From Persicaria tinctoria (lineage: Eukaryota; Streptophyta; Magnoliopsida; Caryophyllales; Polygonaceae), in the NCBI GenBank assembly GCA_037127255.1, contig JBANSL010000013.1, positions 55,391,688 to 55,455,687 of the forward strand: 64,000 bases of DNA. The letters run 5' to 3'. This document shows positions 1 through 11,117 of the stretch, one piece after another. How positions within the stretch are numbered: the stretch's first letter is position 1; each line of letters starts with the position of its first letter. A program made the position numbers and the translations under genes. The notes beneath the pieces were generated by a model. It saw only the letters and a program-made list of their open reading frames with translations, did not search any database and had not been told where the DNA came from.

Positions 1-2587
1 TTACCAACGGTTGGCAAGACATATTACCTGATTCAGCAGGTAGCCATTGGTGTTGAAGGAGATGGAAAACACCAAATTTCTGATGCTAGTGCCTTGTCAG
101 TCAATAGGTATTCTACTTCTTGTGAGAAGAAATTCTCCAAGAAAGAGAAAGTGGATAAGTCCAATTTGAAGTGTAGACATTGCATCATGAAAGGTCATAC
201 TATGGAAGGTTGCTTCAAGATAATAGGGAATACAAATTGGTTGAAGAACCCTAAACCAAAGACTGAGACAAGGACTATTGCTACTGTTGCAGGGATGGTT
301 GAGTCTCCATTAGCTGATGAGGATGATGCAGACAAGCAGTTTGATGTTTCATTTGTGAATGCAGTTTGCAAGGAAGTCCTAAAAGCTATGAAAGGAAAAG
401 AGGTTATGGCATCCACGAGCTTTGCAGGTACCATACTTGCTTTGAATTTCTCCAAGCTCAATTTTGAGAATTCAAATATGTGGATCATAGACTCTGGGGT
501 TACAGATCACATGACTTGCAATAGGAATTTCTTAAAGAATAGAAAAGAGGTCATTATCTCGGCCTATCAGTGTGTGTTTGCCTGATGGTTACATTAGACG
601 TGTATCTGAGATTGGAGACATCAGTTTAGCTTATGGTCTGGTGCTACATGATGTGTTTTACATACCAGAATTCAAAATTAATCTGTTGTCAGTTGGGAAA
701 GTAGTTGATGATACATAATTTGATGTGGTTTTTAAGAGATCAAAGTGCTTGTTTCAGGACCCTAAGAGTGGAACTGTAATCCTCAGTGCTTCCAGGATTG
801 CCAAGCAACTTTTCAAAGCTCAACTGATTTCTGAAGCCAACACTAAAGTTGAAAGAAAGCACATTGCTGGTGCTATAGTAGATAAGAATTCTAGTATTGT
901 TGATAAGACCTGTGTTTCTAGGAATTTGTTTCATAATAGAATGGGACATATGTCCTTCTCTAAATTGCATCATGTTCATGGATGCAAGTTTTCTGATGAA
1001 TCAGACAATTTTTGTGAGCCATGTGTGATGGCCAAACATCATTCTTTGCCTTTTGATTTGAGTACTTCTATTGCTACAGAAAAATTTGCCTTGATTCATA
1101 TTGATTTGTGGGGACCATATAAGGTTCCTTCTATCACTGATGCTTGCTATTTTGTCACAATCTTGGATGATTTTAGCAGGGCAGTTTGGACACATTTGAT
1201 TTCAGATAAGACTAAGGTGACTGAGGTGATTGTGAGTTTTATTTTGATAGTGGAAACTCAGTTCAAAGTTTAAGTTCAGGTCATCAGGACTGATCATGGA
1301 ACAGAATTTTTGAAGAGCACTCGGTTTTTCAAAGATAGAGGAATTGTGCATCAGCAGTCAGTGCCTTATGTTCCTCAACAAAATGGACGTGTTGAGAGAA
1401 TACATAGGCATTTATTGGAGACAACCAGAGCTATTAGGCTTCATGCCTCTCTTCCTATACGTTTTTGGGGTGAATGTGTGTTATCTGCTACACATTTGAT
1501 CAATTTGTGCTCAAATGGTCAACTCCTTATGAAAGACTGTATGGTAAGTGTCCTAATTACAGTCATTTGAGAGTTGTAGGGTGTCTTTGCTATGTGTTGA
1601 AAAGGGGCCCCAAAACTGACAAATTTGCTGCTAAGGCCAAGAAATGTTTATTTCTTGGTTATCCATCTGATCATAAGGCTTATAAGGTGTTTGATTTAGA
1701 TGACAACATGATTTTGGTGAGCAGAGATGTGTTGTTATGTGAGGATTCATTTCCTTTTGCAGCATCTTCTCCTAACCTGTAAGACTCTTCTTTTTCAACA
1801 CCTTCTCTCCCTTTGGTCAATCCAGCTGTATCTGATTCCCCTTATCCCATTTTTGACATTGTTTATGACACCTTGTCCTCATCCTCACAGGCCCTACCCA
1901 CTGATCCCAATATTTCCACTTCAAACACTCAACCTTCTCCTATGTCACATACAAATTCCCATTCTCCACCATCTCCCTCACAACCACCACCACCACCACC
2001 ACCACCAAGACCAATAAGACAAACACATATCCCTTCCCATCTAAGGGATTTTTATCGTCCCATATTACCTTCATCCATGTCAAGCTCTTTTATGGTATCT
2101 TCCTTAGACAACCAATCCTTTTATCCTCCTGACTATGTGGATTCATTAGCCAATGTTCTTTCCCTTCATGAGCCTTCTACCTATCATCAAGCCAAGGATA
2201 ATCCTCTTTGGATTGAGGCTATGCAGAAAGAAATTCAGGCTCTTGAGTTAAACAGAACTTGGTTGCTCATTGAGTTACCTCTAGGAAAAGTTGCAATTAG
2301 TTGTAGATGGGTGTACAAGATTAAATTTAGAGCTGATGGCAGTGTTGAAAGGTACGAAGCTCGATTAGTAGCTAAAGGCTACAATTAGATTAAAGGCAAA
2401 GACTTCAAACACACCTTTTCTCCAGTTGCCAAGTTCACCACAATGAGACTATTATTGACATTGGCTACTATGAGAGGATGGTGTGTCCATCAGTTGGACA
2501 TAAACAACGCTTTCTTACATGGATTTTTGGACGAGGAAGTGTACATGGCTATTCCTCCTGGATATACTCTTACAACTTCTGGTCAAG
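1..2587 (+). pseudogene. Copia-A: Ty1/copia Gag-Pol remnant, 5' part
   Basis: This is a decayed Gag-Pol of a Ty1/copia retrotransposon that enters from the left edge, so its 5' LTR and gag start lie outside. In order the sequence shows: a CCHC zinc knuckle (C-x2-C-x4-H-x4-C, about 172-213); an aspartic protease with WIIDSG near 480-497; the HHCC zinc finger of integrase (about 930-1025); integrase core with HIDLWGPYK near 1100, a second Asp near 1290 and NGRVERIH near 1385; a proline-rich linker (about 1960-2020); and the start of reverse transcriptase (about 2205-2587, with [19 protein letters not shown]). In-frame stops and frameshifts near 583, 717, 1273 and 2388 make it non-functional. 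RT is cut at 2587 by the gypsy-type element and resumes at 11118. The copia family is clear from the domain order, integrase before RT. Confidence 0.9.
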
Positions 2588-3509
2588 TGTTGTTGTAGGA
2601 GGATGGTCAAGTATGAAAATATAAATAAATATAAAAGCAAACTGACTCCCTGTCTCAGCAAATAAATAAAAGACTTCCTCCCGTTGTAGTAGAAGGCGGT
2701 CAGGATTGATCCACGAGGAAGCGTGTCAGCGCCCGCCTTTTCAGTTCCAAAACTCAGCTCGATTTCGACCAGAAGAGTACTCGACCTCGAGTAAAGTACT
2801 CGACTTCGACCACTCTGTCGAGTAAAACAAAAAACAGAAACGAACAGGAAACGAAAATAAAGCAAAAATCTTGTCGATCTCGACCAAAACTCCTCGACTT
2901 CGACTAACTTTCCTCGACGTCGACCAGCCCTAGTCGATCTCGAGTAAAAATAGAAACTAAAAATCTCACCTTTTCGAATGAAAACGAATGCAAACTCGAA
3001 ATTAATTCAATAAACTAAAGACTTCCATGATCAGGGTTTCAACACCACAACGAAAATCATGTAAAATAACACATAAAGGCATAAAAGATCATGCTTTTTA
3101 TCAAATAACTCTCGTTATTAACAAATAGGAAATAGAGGCTTTCGCATAAACCCTAATTGTTACTAAACCCTTTTCACATAATTAATCCAAGTTGCATTAA
3201 GATCACATTCGCTTCAATAACACAAACAATGATCACCTTCAACTTTCGCAAAAGAATCATGCTGATAGAAGGCGAATTCGCATAAAAAGATTGTACCTTT
3301 ATCGCATTACCTTACATGGCTACCGTCGGGCTCACCCTAGCCCTAGAAGTTAGGTGACTACTCGCTACTCATCATGAATAAACTCATCAATAACAAAAAG
3401 GAACTAAATTGCATTAATGAAACCAAACAAGACTTACAACCGAATAAAGTCAACTCCGCTCTCGCTTCACAAAACTTCACTCGCCTCCAAATCTCTCTCC
3501 CACTCGCTA

Positions 3510-3568
<59 letters not shown>

Positions 3569-4379
3569 TGTGGCTTGTCTTGGATTGATTGAATGATTAA
3601 AATCCAGCCCCTAATGCCTTATTTATAGTGTTCCATCTAGCTATTCTAGGAAGGAATAATTATATCTAAATCTAAAACTTTATATCTAATAACATAAAGA
3701 TAAAATATTATGATAAAGGAAATAATATCTAAAAGGAAACTAAAGCTAATGTAGATAAATCTTCCTTCTCTTAATAGATCTTGATGTAGATAGATAGAAT
3801 TTCACATCTTTTGGCTTGCAAGTAACTCTATCTTCTCGGCAAACTCGATCCCGGACTCGGACTTCTCGACATGGCTACTCGACGTCGACCAAGTTACTCG
3901 ACATCGAGTAGGACTTTTCTCTCCTAGGATTGCACTCGAGCTCGACTATCTTCTGAGCTCGTCGACTTGTACTCGACCTCGAGTAAGTCTACTCGACATC
4001 GAGTAGAACCTGGCTCCTCGAGTGCTCCTGATCGACTTCGCTGGATTCGACTGGGTTTACTCGATATCGACCAAGCTTAGTCGATATCGTCCAGATTTAT
4101 CGAGTTGATCTTTCTCGTTCTTTGCTCGATTTGTTCTGGTTCCACTTCTCCTTGACCTGGGACTTTCTGTAGTTGACTTTGAGCTTTCCGTCCTTTCTCT
4201 GAATTGCTGTAAAATGCCTCGATTTCTGCGAAATTAAACAAAAACTAGTGTAGACTCCATAATTTGGCAAATAGGTGTAAACTACATAGATTCTGTACTA
4301 TTCTAGCCCAAATGTATGAAATGCATGCAGAAATCGATATAAAAGTAAGTGTAAAACATGGAAAATTAGGCTCACAACA
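2588..4379 (-). repeat. 3' LTR of the gypsy-type element
   Basis: It matches 9376-11117 along its length, from TGTTGTTGTAGG to GGCTCACAACA. It is about 50 bp longer than its partner, mainly because of a CT/TA microsatellite at about 3509-3566. Two clusters of the TCGA-nn-TCGA motif lie at about 2760-2945 and 3880-4110. A minus-strand TATA-like box occurs at 3620-3627, at the position matching that of the other LTR. Confidence 0.9.
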
Positions 4380-4393
4380 AACACCCCATACTT
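4380..4393 (-). other. Putative polypurine tract
   Basis: The minus strand reads about AAGTATGGGGTGTTTG immediately before the 3' LTR, a purine-rich stretch where plus-strand DNA priming is expected. It is short and impure. Confidence 0.5.
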
Positions 4394-6104
4394 AAGCTTG
4401 CTTGTCCTCAAGAAATACTTTTAATGGTCATTCAGGGGAAGAAATTACAACTCTCAACATCTTAGATTCATTTCCATATGTCCTTGCAATCAATTACCAT
4501 CCTCGAAAAGGTACTAATGTCACAAATCCATGCATTTCCAATAAAAAGCAATATCTACTCACAAAAGGAGGGTCATGCAAAACAATTCATATGTGACAAA
4601 GCATTAATAATCAAGAGGACTTTAATTTAAGTTCAATAAGGAGTAGATTGGTAAAAGGCTAAAAGTGGGCAATTTTTGGCCATGTGGTGCTAATGATCCG
4701 GGGAAATGGAGTACTTTCCAAACTTTCATACCACATTCCTTCTTCCTTTGATTTTTCACCTTTCGCTCATTCGCTCAATGCTATTTTCAATATTATGCTT
4801 TTACCTCTCTAACCTCAGCACTGCCTTCTCGCGAGTCGCAAACATGGGTGTCATTAATGGCACCGGATACTTAGTGCTTCAGACTCCTCACATTAGTGTC
4901 CCATCCTGCAGAACTATTATGTCCACGCAAGCAGGGTCGATCTACCTTTATCTCCTGAGGTGACCGGATTTTCTTTCACTCATTAAATTTTCCATATATA
5001 TTTTTTTCAATTTTCCTGCCAAACTCGGTTAATAACAACAACACAAACACCATATAATATCTCCATAATGAAACATCATTCTCAACATAATCCTCGAATA
5101 GGAAATAAGGTAAAGAATAACAATATTTAGATCATGTGGAGCAAAGTATGAAATAAGACATAATATGGCTTTTGTGATGCATAAGCATAGGTAAGGATAG
5201 AATATAAAAATATGAGTATATATGGAAAATGTAAAGTCCTCCATCCTCTTATCATGCAACATGTCAAAAGCAACATCAAAATTTTCCTCCTTTCATGGTT
5301 TTCAAGAAAATAATGCACTTCATTGTGACTTCCCTTTACTAGGCAATTTCATGCTATATCTCTAATGAATCCAATTTTGCATCGTCGAGTTCAATTTAAG
5401 CTTCCATGACACTAATCAAAATTTTAATGGGAGTGATTTTTTCAAACTTTGGAAAACATGCATATAAGCATATAAGTTGATAACGAATTCCAAAGTAGCC
5501 ATGTATAAGCAATTCAAGAAATAAACTTTAAATATGCACACATATGGTCAAATAAAGTCAAATATGCATAAGGTAAGCCCTTACCCCACCCCATACTTAA
5601 ACATTACAGTGTCCTCACTGTATAAAAACAAGGGTAAAGAAAGAAACTCACTAGACATGTGTGTTGATCATCGGAATCGAGTGCAAATGTTGTTGCAGAG
5701 CTGGTCGACATCGAGGAAGGTTGGTCGATTTCGAGGAGGTTGGTCGACTTCGACCAGTACTACTCGAGATCGAGCAAGGTGGAACCCCAAGGTGGTCATC
5801 TCCTCGACCACAGGTTCATTTTCCTCGAGATATTTGGTCGACGTCGAGTACGCCTGCAGCTTCTTCGTACCTGTAAAATTTGTTAGACGGAAAATATCCA
5901 CAATAGAAAAACTTAAAAACAGTGTCCAAAACCAAAAACCAAAAACAACAATGTCCAAAAATCCCAAAAAGGAATTGTCTTATTTACAAGCTCTAGACTT
6001 TATAGTCGCTAGGTCGACTTTCTTCGTTAAGATCAAGGTGGCATTTGCAGGGCACATGTAGCTTGGGCTTCAAACAAGACTTCATTATTATCCATCAGCT
6101 GTAG
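4394..6104. other. Untranslated 3' interior of the gypsy-type element
   Basis: About 1.7 kb between the last coding remnant and the 3' LTR (minus orientation). Open frames here are short, with no domain I recognise. A further TCGA-motif cluster lies at about 5700-5860. The segment resembles the long spacer many plant gypsy elements have before the 3' LTR. Confidence 0.6.
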
Positions 6105-6479
6105 TCATCCGGAATGGATCTTGTTCACCGTGAAAGGTCCCATCTTCTTCTTGTTGAATTTGTTGGGAAACCAATGGTCATTTGATTTGGCGACATAAAC
6201 TTTGTCACCTACTTCATATTCCTTGGGATCATCATTAGAAGCCCTGCATAATCGCACATACCAAGGCAAACCTCTCCCATGTATAGATAAATCATTAATT
6301 GAAATAGGAGAAGAGATGTCCGCACCTTGGCTTACCTTCGCAGAATCGGTTTTCGGGACCTCGGGGTCTGGTCGACATCGAGTACAGGTACTCGACGTCG
6401 AGGACTTACCTTCGTTGGGTGGGTTGCTGGTCGAGGATGGTGGAATCGAGGAAGGTTGGGACTGGTCGACGTCGACCAA
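6105..6479 (-). pseudogene. Post-integrase tail remnant
   Basis: The minus strand is open for 124 codons and ends with YEVGDKVYVAKSNDHWFPNK and KKKMGPFTVNKIHSG. This resembles the basic, GPF-containing segment after the integrase of plant gypsy elements. The N-terminal part is low-complexity, rich in Ser, Pro and Asp, with VDVDQ units. Having this tail without an integrase core suggests an internal deletion of RT-RNase H-integrase rather than a gag-only ancestor. The family call rests on a short motif. Confidence 0.55.
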
Positions 6480-6690
6480 TTTACTCGACGTCGAGTTGTG
6501 CTCGGCTTTGGGTGGAGTGCTCGATGAAGGTCAAGTCGGTGGAGGGTTCTGAGTCTGGTCGACGTCGACCAAAGTACTCGGCGTCGAGTACATCTGGTCG
6601 ACTTCGACCCCATACTTGAATCCTGTCAGGGCATCTGAAAAAAAGTTAGTCAACGTCGACTTACCTTGGTCGATGTCGAGCAGGTACTTT
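6360..6690 (-). repeat. VDVDQ-coding TCGA-motif cluster after the protease
   Basis: A second coding cluster of the TCGA-nn-TCGA motif, with copies near 6370, 6390, 6465, 6485, 6557, 6577, 6597, 6650 and 6668. In the minus frames it yields LDIDQGK, GVEVDQM, LVDVDQTQ and MVDVDQSQ. It sits where RT-RNase H-integrase would be expected. Confidence 0.8.
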
Positions 6691-6699
6691 TTGTCGTCG

Positions 6700-7340
6700 T
6701 TCAGGATGGCCATGATCTCCTCCACCTGGGCTTCCATATCCCTCTTTTTCAGCTCATCGGGAGTCATATTTCTTACCTTAGGCTCCCCGCAAGTAATGTA
6801 CCTAGCTGATATAGAATCGACCTCTTCCATGGGATCTGTATGCCTTTCAGTTTTATTAAAGGAATACTCAATTACCTCATCGCTAATGTTGAAAGTCGGC
6901 ACCCCCTTCCTTACGCTTATGTTGGCATCCACCGTCGTCAAGAAGGGCCTTCATAGAATGATTGGACAAGAAGGGTCATCTGCCATATCAATAACTATGA
7001 AATCAACAGGGACAAAGAACTTACCTACTTGCACTGGTACATTGTCCACCATGCCTGTTGGGATGACCACCATGTTGTTCGCCATGTATAGTTTTGCATC
7101 CACAGGTTCTAAAGCACCTATCTTAATCTTGGACCAGATTGATTAAGGCATTATACTCACACTAGCTCCCAAGTCACATAAAGCATTAAATTTGTATTGG
7201 CCAAATCCAATGGTTATAGCAAACTTACCTGAATCTAGCCTTTTCTCTAGAACTTCCATCTGCCTGCACTCCTCTGCGATCTCAGCCATTGACCGCTTTT
7301 TGCTTAGTATCTCCTTGAGGAACTTGACATATGATGGCAT
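6700..7340 (-). pseudogene. Aspartic protease of the gypsy-type element
   Basis: A retropepsin-like protease. From 7340 the minus strand reads MPSYVKFLKEILSKKR, then ALCDLGASVSIMP near 7160, where the expected catalytic DxGAS reads DLGAS. After a stop near 7143 the frame continues to DFIVIDM and PIILGRPFL (about 7000-6950), the conserved C-terminal half of gypsy proteases, and on to about 6700. One in-frame stop therefore breaks an otherwise well-kept domain. In autonomous relatives RT, RNase H and integrase would follow. Here the frame runs straight into VDVDQ repeats, so the polymerase part is absent. Confidence 0.78.
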
Positions 7341-7474
7341 CTCATTAAGAGATTCTGTAAAAAGGGATTGTGACGTTGAGCCTTTGAAGCATCTTTATGA
7401 AACACTAGAACTTCTTCTCTGCTGGATCCTTTGGAGATTTCGTTGGGAATGGCAGCTTTTTCTTCGTCGGAGAT

Positions 7475-7660
7475 GCTGAAGTCTTATCGACATCGAGTAC
7501 AGGTTGGTCAACATCGAGTTGGTGCTGGTCGATATCGACTACAGTAGTCGACTTCGGGTTGAGTACATCATTCTGGTCGATATCGAGTAGGGGGTCCTTG
7601 ACGTTGAGTAGATATTGGTCGACGTCGACTGGTTTACTCGATGTCGAGTTCTCCTCAACA
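7475..7660 (-). repeat. VDVDQ-coding TCGA-motif cluster between Gag and protease
   Basis: At least seven copies of a motif with a TCGA-nn-TCGA core lie in the minus-strand frame 7830-7405. They encode units such as PVDVDQYLL, LLDIDQND, VDIDQHQL, LDVDQPVL and LDVDK. The DNA core is nearly palindromic, so the other strand codes a different repetitive peptide. The same DNA motif fills parts of both LTRs, so it is not explained by protein function alone. Confidence 0.8.
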
Positions 7661-7839
7661 ACTTCTCTGTCTGTATTGTGCTCGGGCTTGTGTGTCTGTC
7701 GCCCACTCCTTAGATTCATGGCAGCTACCTGTCCTGTAGATTTAGTTTTAGGATTAGGTTCGGAGGATCTAGGGAGCTTACCTGATTGGTTGGGGATTGA
7801 TGAAGCTAATTCACCCATCTGAGTCTCCATTGATTTTCG

Positions 7840-9047
7840 CCAGATATCGATTTATCCAAGCCTAGAGTTGACACCATGCAGCTAAGTGTGGATGGAACTG
7901 ATAGATTGCTTGGTGTCTGAGTGATTCCTCCGCATCTCCTCAAGAATAGTCTATAGGTCATCTTTCTTACCTTCTCTATAAGGGTGACCAAGAGCTCTGT
8001 AAGGTAGGGGATTTTGATGATGGGGCTGGCGATAGTAGCTCCAGTTCTGGTTCTGATGTGGTCCTGAGTAGTGTCCCCCTACATACCTTACCTCTTCGTG
8101 GGTTTCCGCTTGATGTACTTGATCGACGTGTGGGCACGCAGTAGTGTTGTGCCTCACAGACCCACATTCCAACCAAGGCTTATCCTTAGACAGAAACTTA
8201 ACCTTCTTGGTGAGACGACATACCTAATCGTTGTAGAATTGGTCCCTAACGTATGATCAACCTGGTTTGGTGGCACATACAATGGCATAGATGGGGTAGG
8301 CCTTTCATACATTTCATCAGCAGAGGCCGCAGAAGTCCCATATGTGTTGTCGTAGTTGGCCAGTGTCTCAAAGACCTCCCAGGCACGGCGTGGAGTGTAT
8401 TCGAGATACCCATAGCTGGTGTAGTTGTTGATCTGATCCTTAGTAGGAGCATCCAGGCAGTTGAAGATGATTTTCTGGATGATGTAGGGTGGCTGTCCGT
8501 ACGTAGGACAGGATTTTAGAAGCCTTTTGTAGCGCTCCCAGACCTGTGCAAGTGTCTCCCCTGGCTTTTGTCTGAAAGTCGTGATTTGTTGTCTGAGAGC
8601 AGCTGTCTTTGCAGGAGGAAAGAACTTGTTGAGGAAGAGGTCCTGTAGTTCGTTCCATGTGCGAATTGATTGTGTTGGTAATCCTTCCAACCACTGTGAG
8701 GCTATTCTTGCAAGGGACCAACGAAAAGCCTTTAGCTTAAGATATTGTAGATTAGCACCATCAGCAATTGCTTCACATAAATCTAGAAAAGTAGTAACAT
8801 GCTCTAAAGGACATTCATTGATTCTTCCCCTATATTGACTCCTCCTAATTTCAGTAATAAAGGAAGGACGAATTTCAAAATTAACAGGGGGAAGAACGAT
8901 CGGCGATTCTGGAACTTCCAGAGTAGGATGCAGATACTCCTTTGCGTTGATTGGGACATGCCCAATTTGCTCCTCAAGTTCCCTTCTTGCGTTGACCTCG
9001 CGATCTACCCGTGCCTCACACCGTTGTTGATTATGTGCATATTCCAC
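7840..9047 (-). pseudogene. Gag of the gypsy-type element
   Basis: This encodes a retrotransposon Gag. From 9047 to 8154 the minus strand is open for 297 codons. The middle carries the retrotransposon Gag fold typical of plant gypsy elements: AFRWSLARIASQWLEGLP, then FLNKFFPPAKT, then RQKPGETLAQVWERYKRLL. A weak zinc-knuckle remnant (CGSVRHNTTACP) follows in another frame near 8160-8130, so a frameshift lies near 8170-8240. A tail rich in His, Gln and Pro continues to about 7950. Gag would form the particle that packages the element RNA. It is close to intact; the frame change could be decay or a sequencing indel. Confidence 0.82.
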
Positions 9048-9354
9048 CTCTCGTCGGGCGTGTTCTGCTTCTCTGGTGGTGAATTCCTCTATCCGTAGGC
9101 GGAGTTGCTCAAGCTCCTATGCTGTTGTGAGTGGGACCGCATTCTCGTTGTTGGATGTTGACATGAGTCTCCTCCTAAGCCTTTGTTGAAGATGGAAAAA
9201 ACGTTCTGGCTCGAGAATAGGGCTGATAGGCGTGCGATCAGTTCTTCGCATGCACTTGAGAAACAAAAATAGAAATAAACCAGTAAAAAGAAACTAAAAG
9301 CAAAAACAAATATAAAGAAAAGAAAAAGAACTAAAAAGGGCGCGATTAATTGCT

Positions 9355-9372
9355 TCCCCGGCAACGGCGCCA
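9355..9372 (-). other. Primer binding site, tRNA-Asp type
   Basis: On the minus strand the sequence reads TGGCGCCGTTGCCGGGGA, the complement of the plant tRNA-Asp 3' end. It lies three bases inside the LTR boundary. This primer type is typical of plant Ty3/gypsy elements and separates this element from the copia elements here, which use initiator tRNA-Met. Confidence 0.92.
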
Positions 9373-9375
9373 ATT

Positions 9376-11117
9376 TGTTGTTGCAGGAGGATGGTCAAGT
9401 ATGAAAATATAAATAAATATAAAAGCAAACTGACTCCCTGTCTCAGTAAATAAATACAAGACTTCCTCCCGTTGTAGTAGAAGGCAGTCAGGATCGATCC
9501 ACGAGGAAGTGTGTCAGCGCCCGCCTTTTCAGTTCCAAAACTCAGCCCGATTTCGACCAAAAGAGTACTCGACCTCGAGTAAAGTACTCGGCTTCGACCA
9601 CCCTGTCGAGTAAAACAGAAAACAAAAACAAAGCAAAAATATTGTCGTTCTTGACCAAAACTCCTCGACTTCAACTAACTTTCCTCGACGTCGACCAGCC
9701 CTAGTCGATCTCGAGTAAAAACAGAAACTAAAAATCTCACCTTTTCGAATGGAAACGAATGCAAACTCGAAATTAACTCAATAAAATAAAGACTTCCAAT
9801 ATCAGGGTTTAAACACCACAACGATAACCATGTAAAATAACACATAAAGGCATATAAGATCATGCATTTCATCAAATAACTCTCGTTATTAACAAATAGG
9901 AAATAGAGGCTTTCGCATAAACTCTAATTGTTACTAACCCTTTTTCACATAATTAATCCAAGTTGCATTAAGATCACTTTCGCTTCAATAACACAAACAA
10001 TGATCACCTTCAACTTTCGCAAAAGAATCATGCTCATAGGGATAAAAGATGAATTCGCATCAAAAGATTGTACCTTTATCGCATTACCTTACATGGCTAC
10101 CGTCGGGCTCACCCCGACCCTAGAAGTTGGGTGACTACTCGCTACTCATCATGAATAAACTCATCAATAACAAAAAAGAACTAAATTTCATTAATGAAAT
10201 CAAACAAGACTTACGGTCGAATAAAGTCAACTCCGCTCTCGCTTCACAAAACTTCACTCGCCTCCAAATCTCTCTCCTACTCGCTATATCTCTCTCTCTC
10301 TATCTTGTGGCTTGGCTTGGATTGATTGAATGATTAAAATCCAGCCCCTAATGCCTTATTTATAGTATTCCATCTAGCTATTCCAGGAAGAAACAATTAT
10401 ATCTAAATCTAAAATTTTTTATCTAATAACATAAAGATAAAATATTATGATAAAGGAAATAATATCTAAAAGGAAACTAAAACTAATGTGGACAAATCTT
10501 TCTTCTCTTGATAGATCTTGATGTAGATGCATAGAATTCCACATCTCTTGGCTTGCAAGTAACTCTATCTTTTCGGCAAACTCGATCCCGGACTCGGACT
10601 GCTCGACATGGCTACTCGATGTCGACCAAGTTACTCAACATCGAGTAGGACTTTTCTCTCCTCGGATTGCACTCGAGCTCGGCTATCTTCTGGGCTCGTC
10701 GACTTGTGATCGACCTCGAGTAAGTCTACTCGACATCGAGTAGAACCTGGCTCCTCAAGTGCTCCTGCTCGACCTCGTTGGATTCGACTGGGTTTACTCA
10801 ATATCGACCAAGCTTAGTCGATATCGACCAGATTTGTCGAGTTGATCTTTCTCGTTCTTTTCTCGATTTGTCCTGGTTCCGCTGCTCCTTGACCTTGGAC
10901 TTTCCTGTAGTTGACTTTGAGCTTTCCGTCCTTTCTCTGAATTGCTGTAAAATGCCTCGATTTATGCAAAATTAAACAGAAACTAGTGTAGACTCCATAA
11001 TTTGGAAAATAGGTGTAACCTACATAGATTCTGTACTATTCTAGACCAAACGTATGAAATGCATGCAGAAATCGATATAAAAGTAAGTGTAAAACATGGA
11101 AAATTAGGCTCACAACA
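9376..11117 (-). repeat. 5' LTR of the gypsy-type element
   Basis: Direct repeat of 2588-4379 and the upstream (5') LTR for the minus-strand transcript, as shown by the primer site just inside it at 9355-9372. It carries the same two TCGA-motif clusters (about 9545-9720 and 10600-10840). It ends CACAACA at 11117, directly followed by resumed copia coding sequence. Confidence 0.9.
10357..10364 (-). promoter_or_regulatory. TATA-like box in the 5' LTR
   Basis: On the minus strand CTATAAATAAGG occurs about 750 bases inside the 5' LTR, and the same box is kept at 3620-3627 in the other LTR. Position and conservation fit an LTR core promoter. A start site cannot be fixed from sequence alone. Confidence 0.5.

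Larger units (their letters stand above)
2588..11117 (-). mobile_element. Non-autonomous Ty3/gypsy-type LTR retrotransposon (gag-protease only)
   Basis: An 8.5-kb element, transcribed on the minus strand, inserted into the RT gene of Copia-A. Two long direct repeats bound it (2588-4379 and 9376-11117), both starting TGTTGTTG and ending CACAACA. The primer site next to the right LTR matches the 3' end of tRNA-Asp, and a purine-rich stretch lies next to the left LTR, so transcription runs right to left. The interior encodes Gag, an aspartic protease and a basic tail like that after gypsy integrases. I find no reverse transcriptase, RNase H or integrase core. Flanking 5-mers are TCAAG (2583-2587) and TCAAC (11118-11122), a 4-of-5 match to a target duplication. 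The LTRs are largely alike, which suggests a moderately young insertion. It probably depends on an autonomous relative. Confidence 0.88.

Noticed and set aside
5534..6061. 175-codon plus-strand open frame
   Set aside because: It lies in the spacer of the minus-strand gypsy-type element and contains only TCGA-motif translation and no domain.
6202..6619. Several overlapping plus-strand frames
   Set aside because: Shadows of the VDVDQ clusters; the near-palindromic motif keeps several frames open on both strands.
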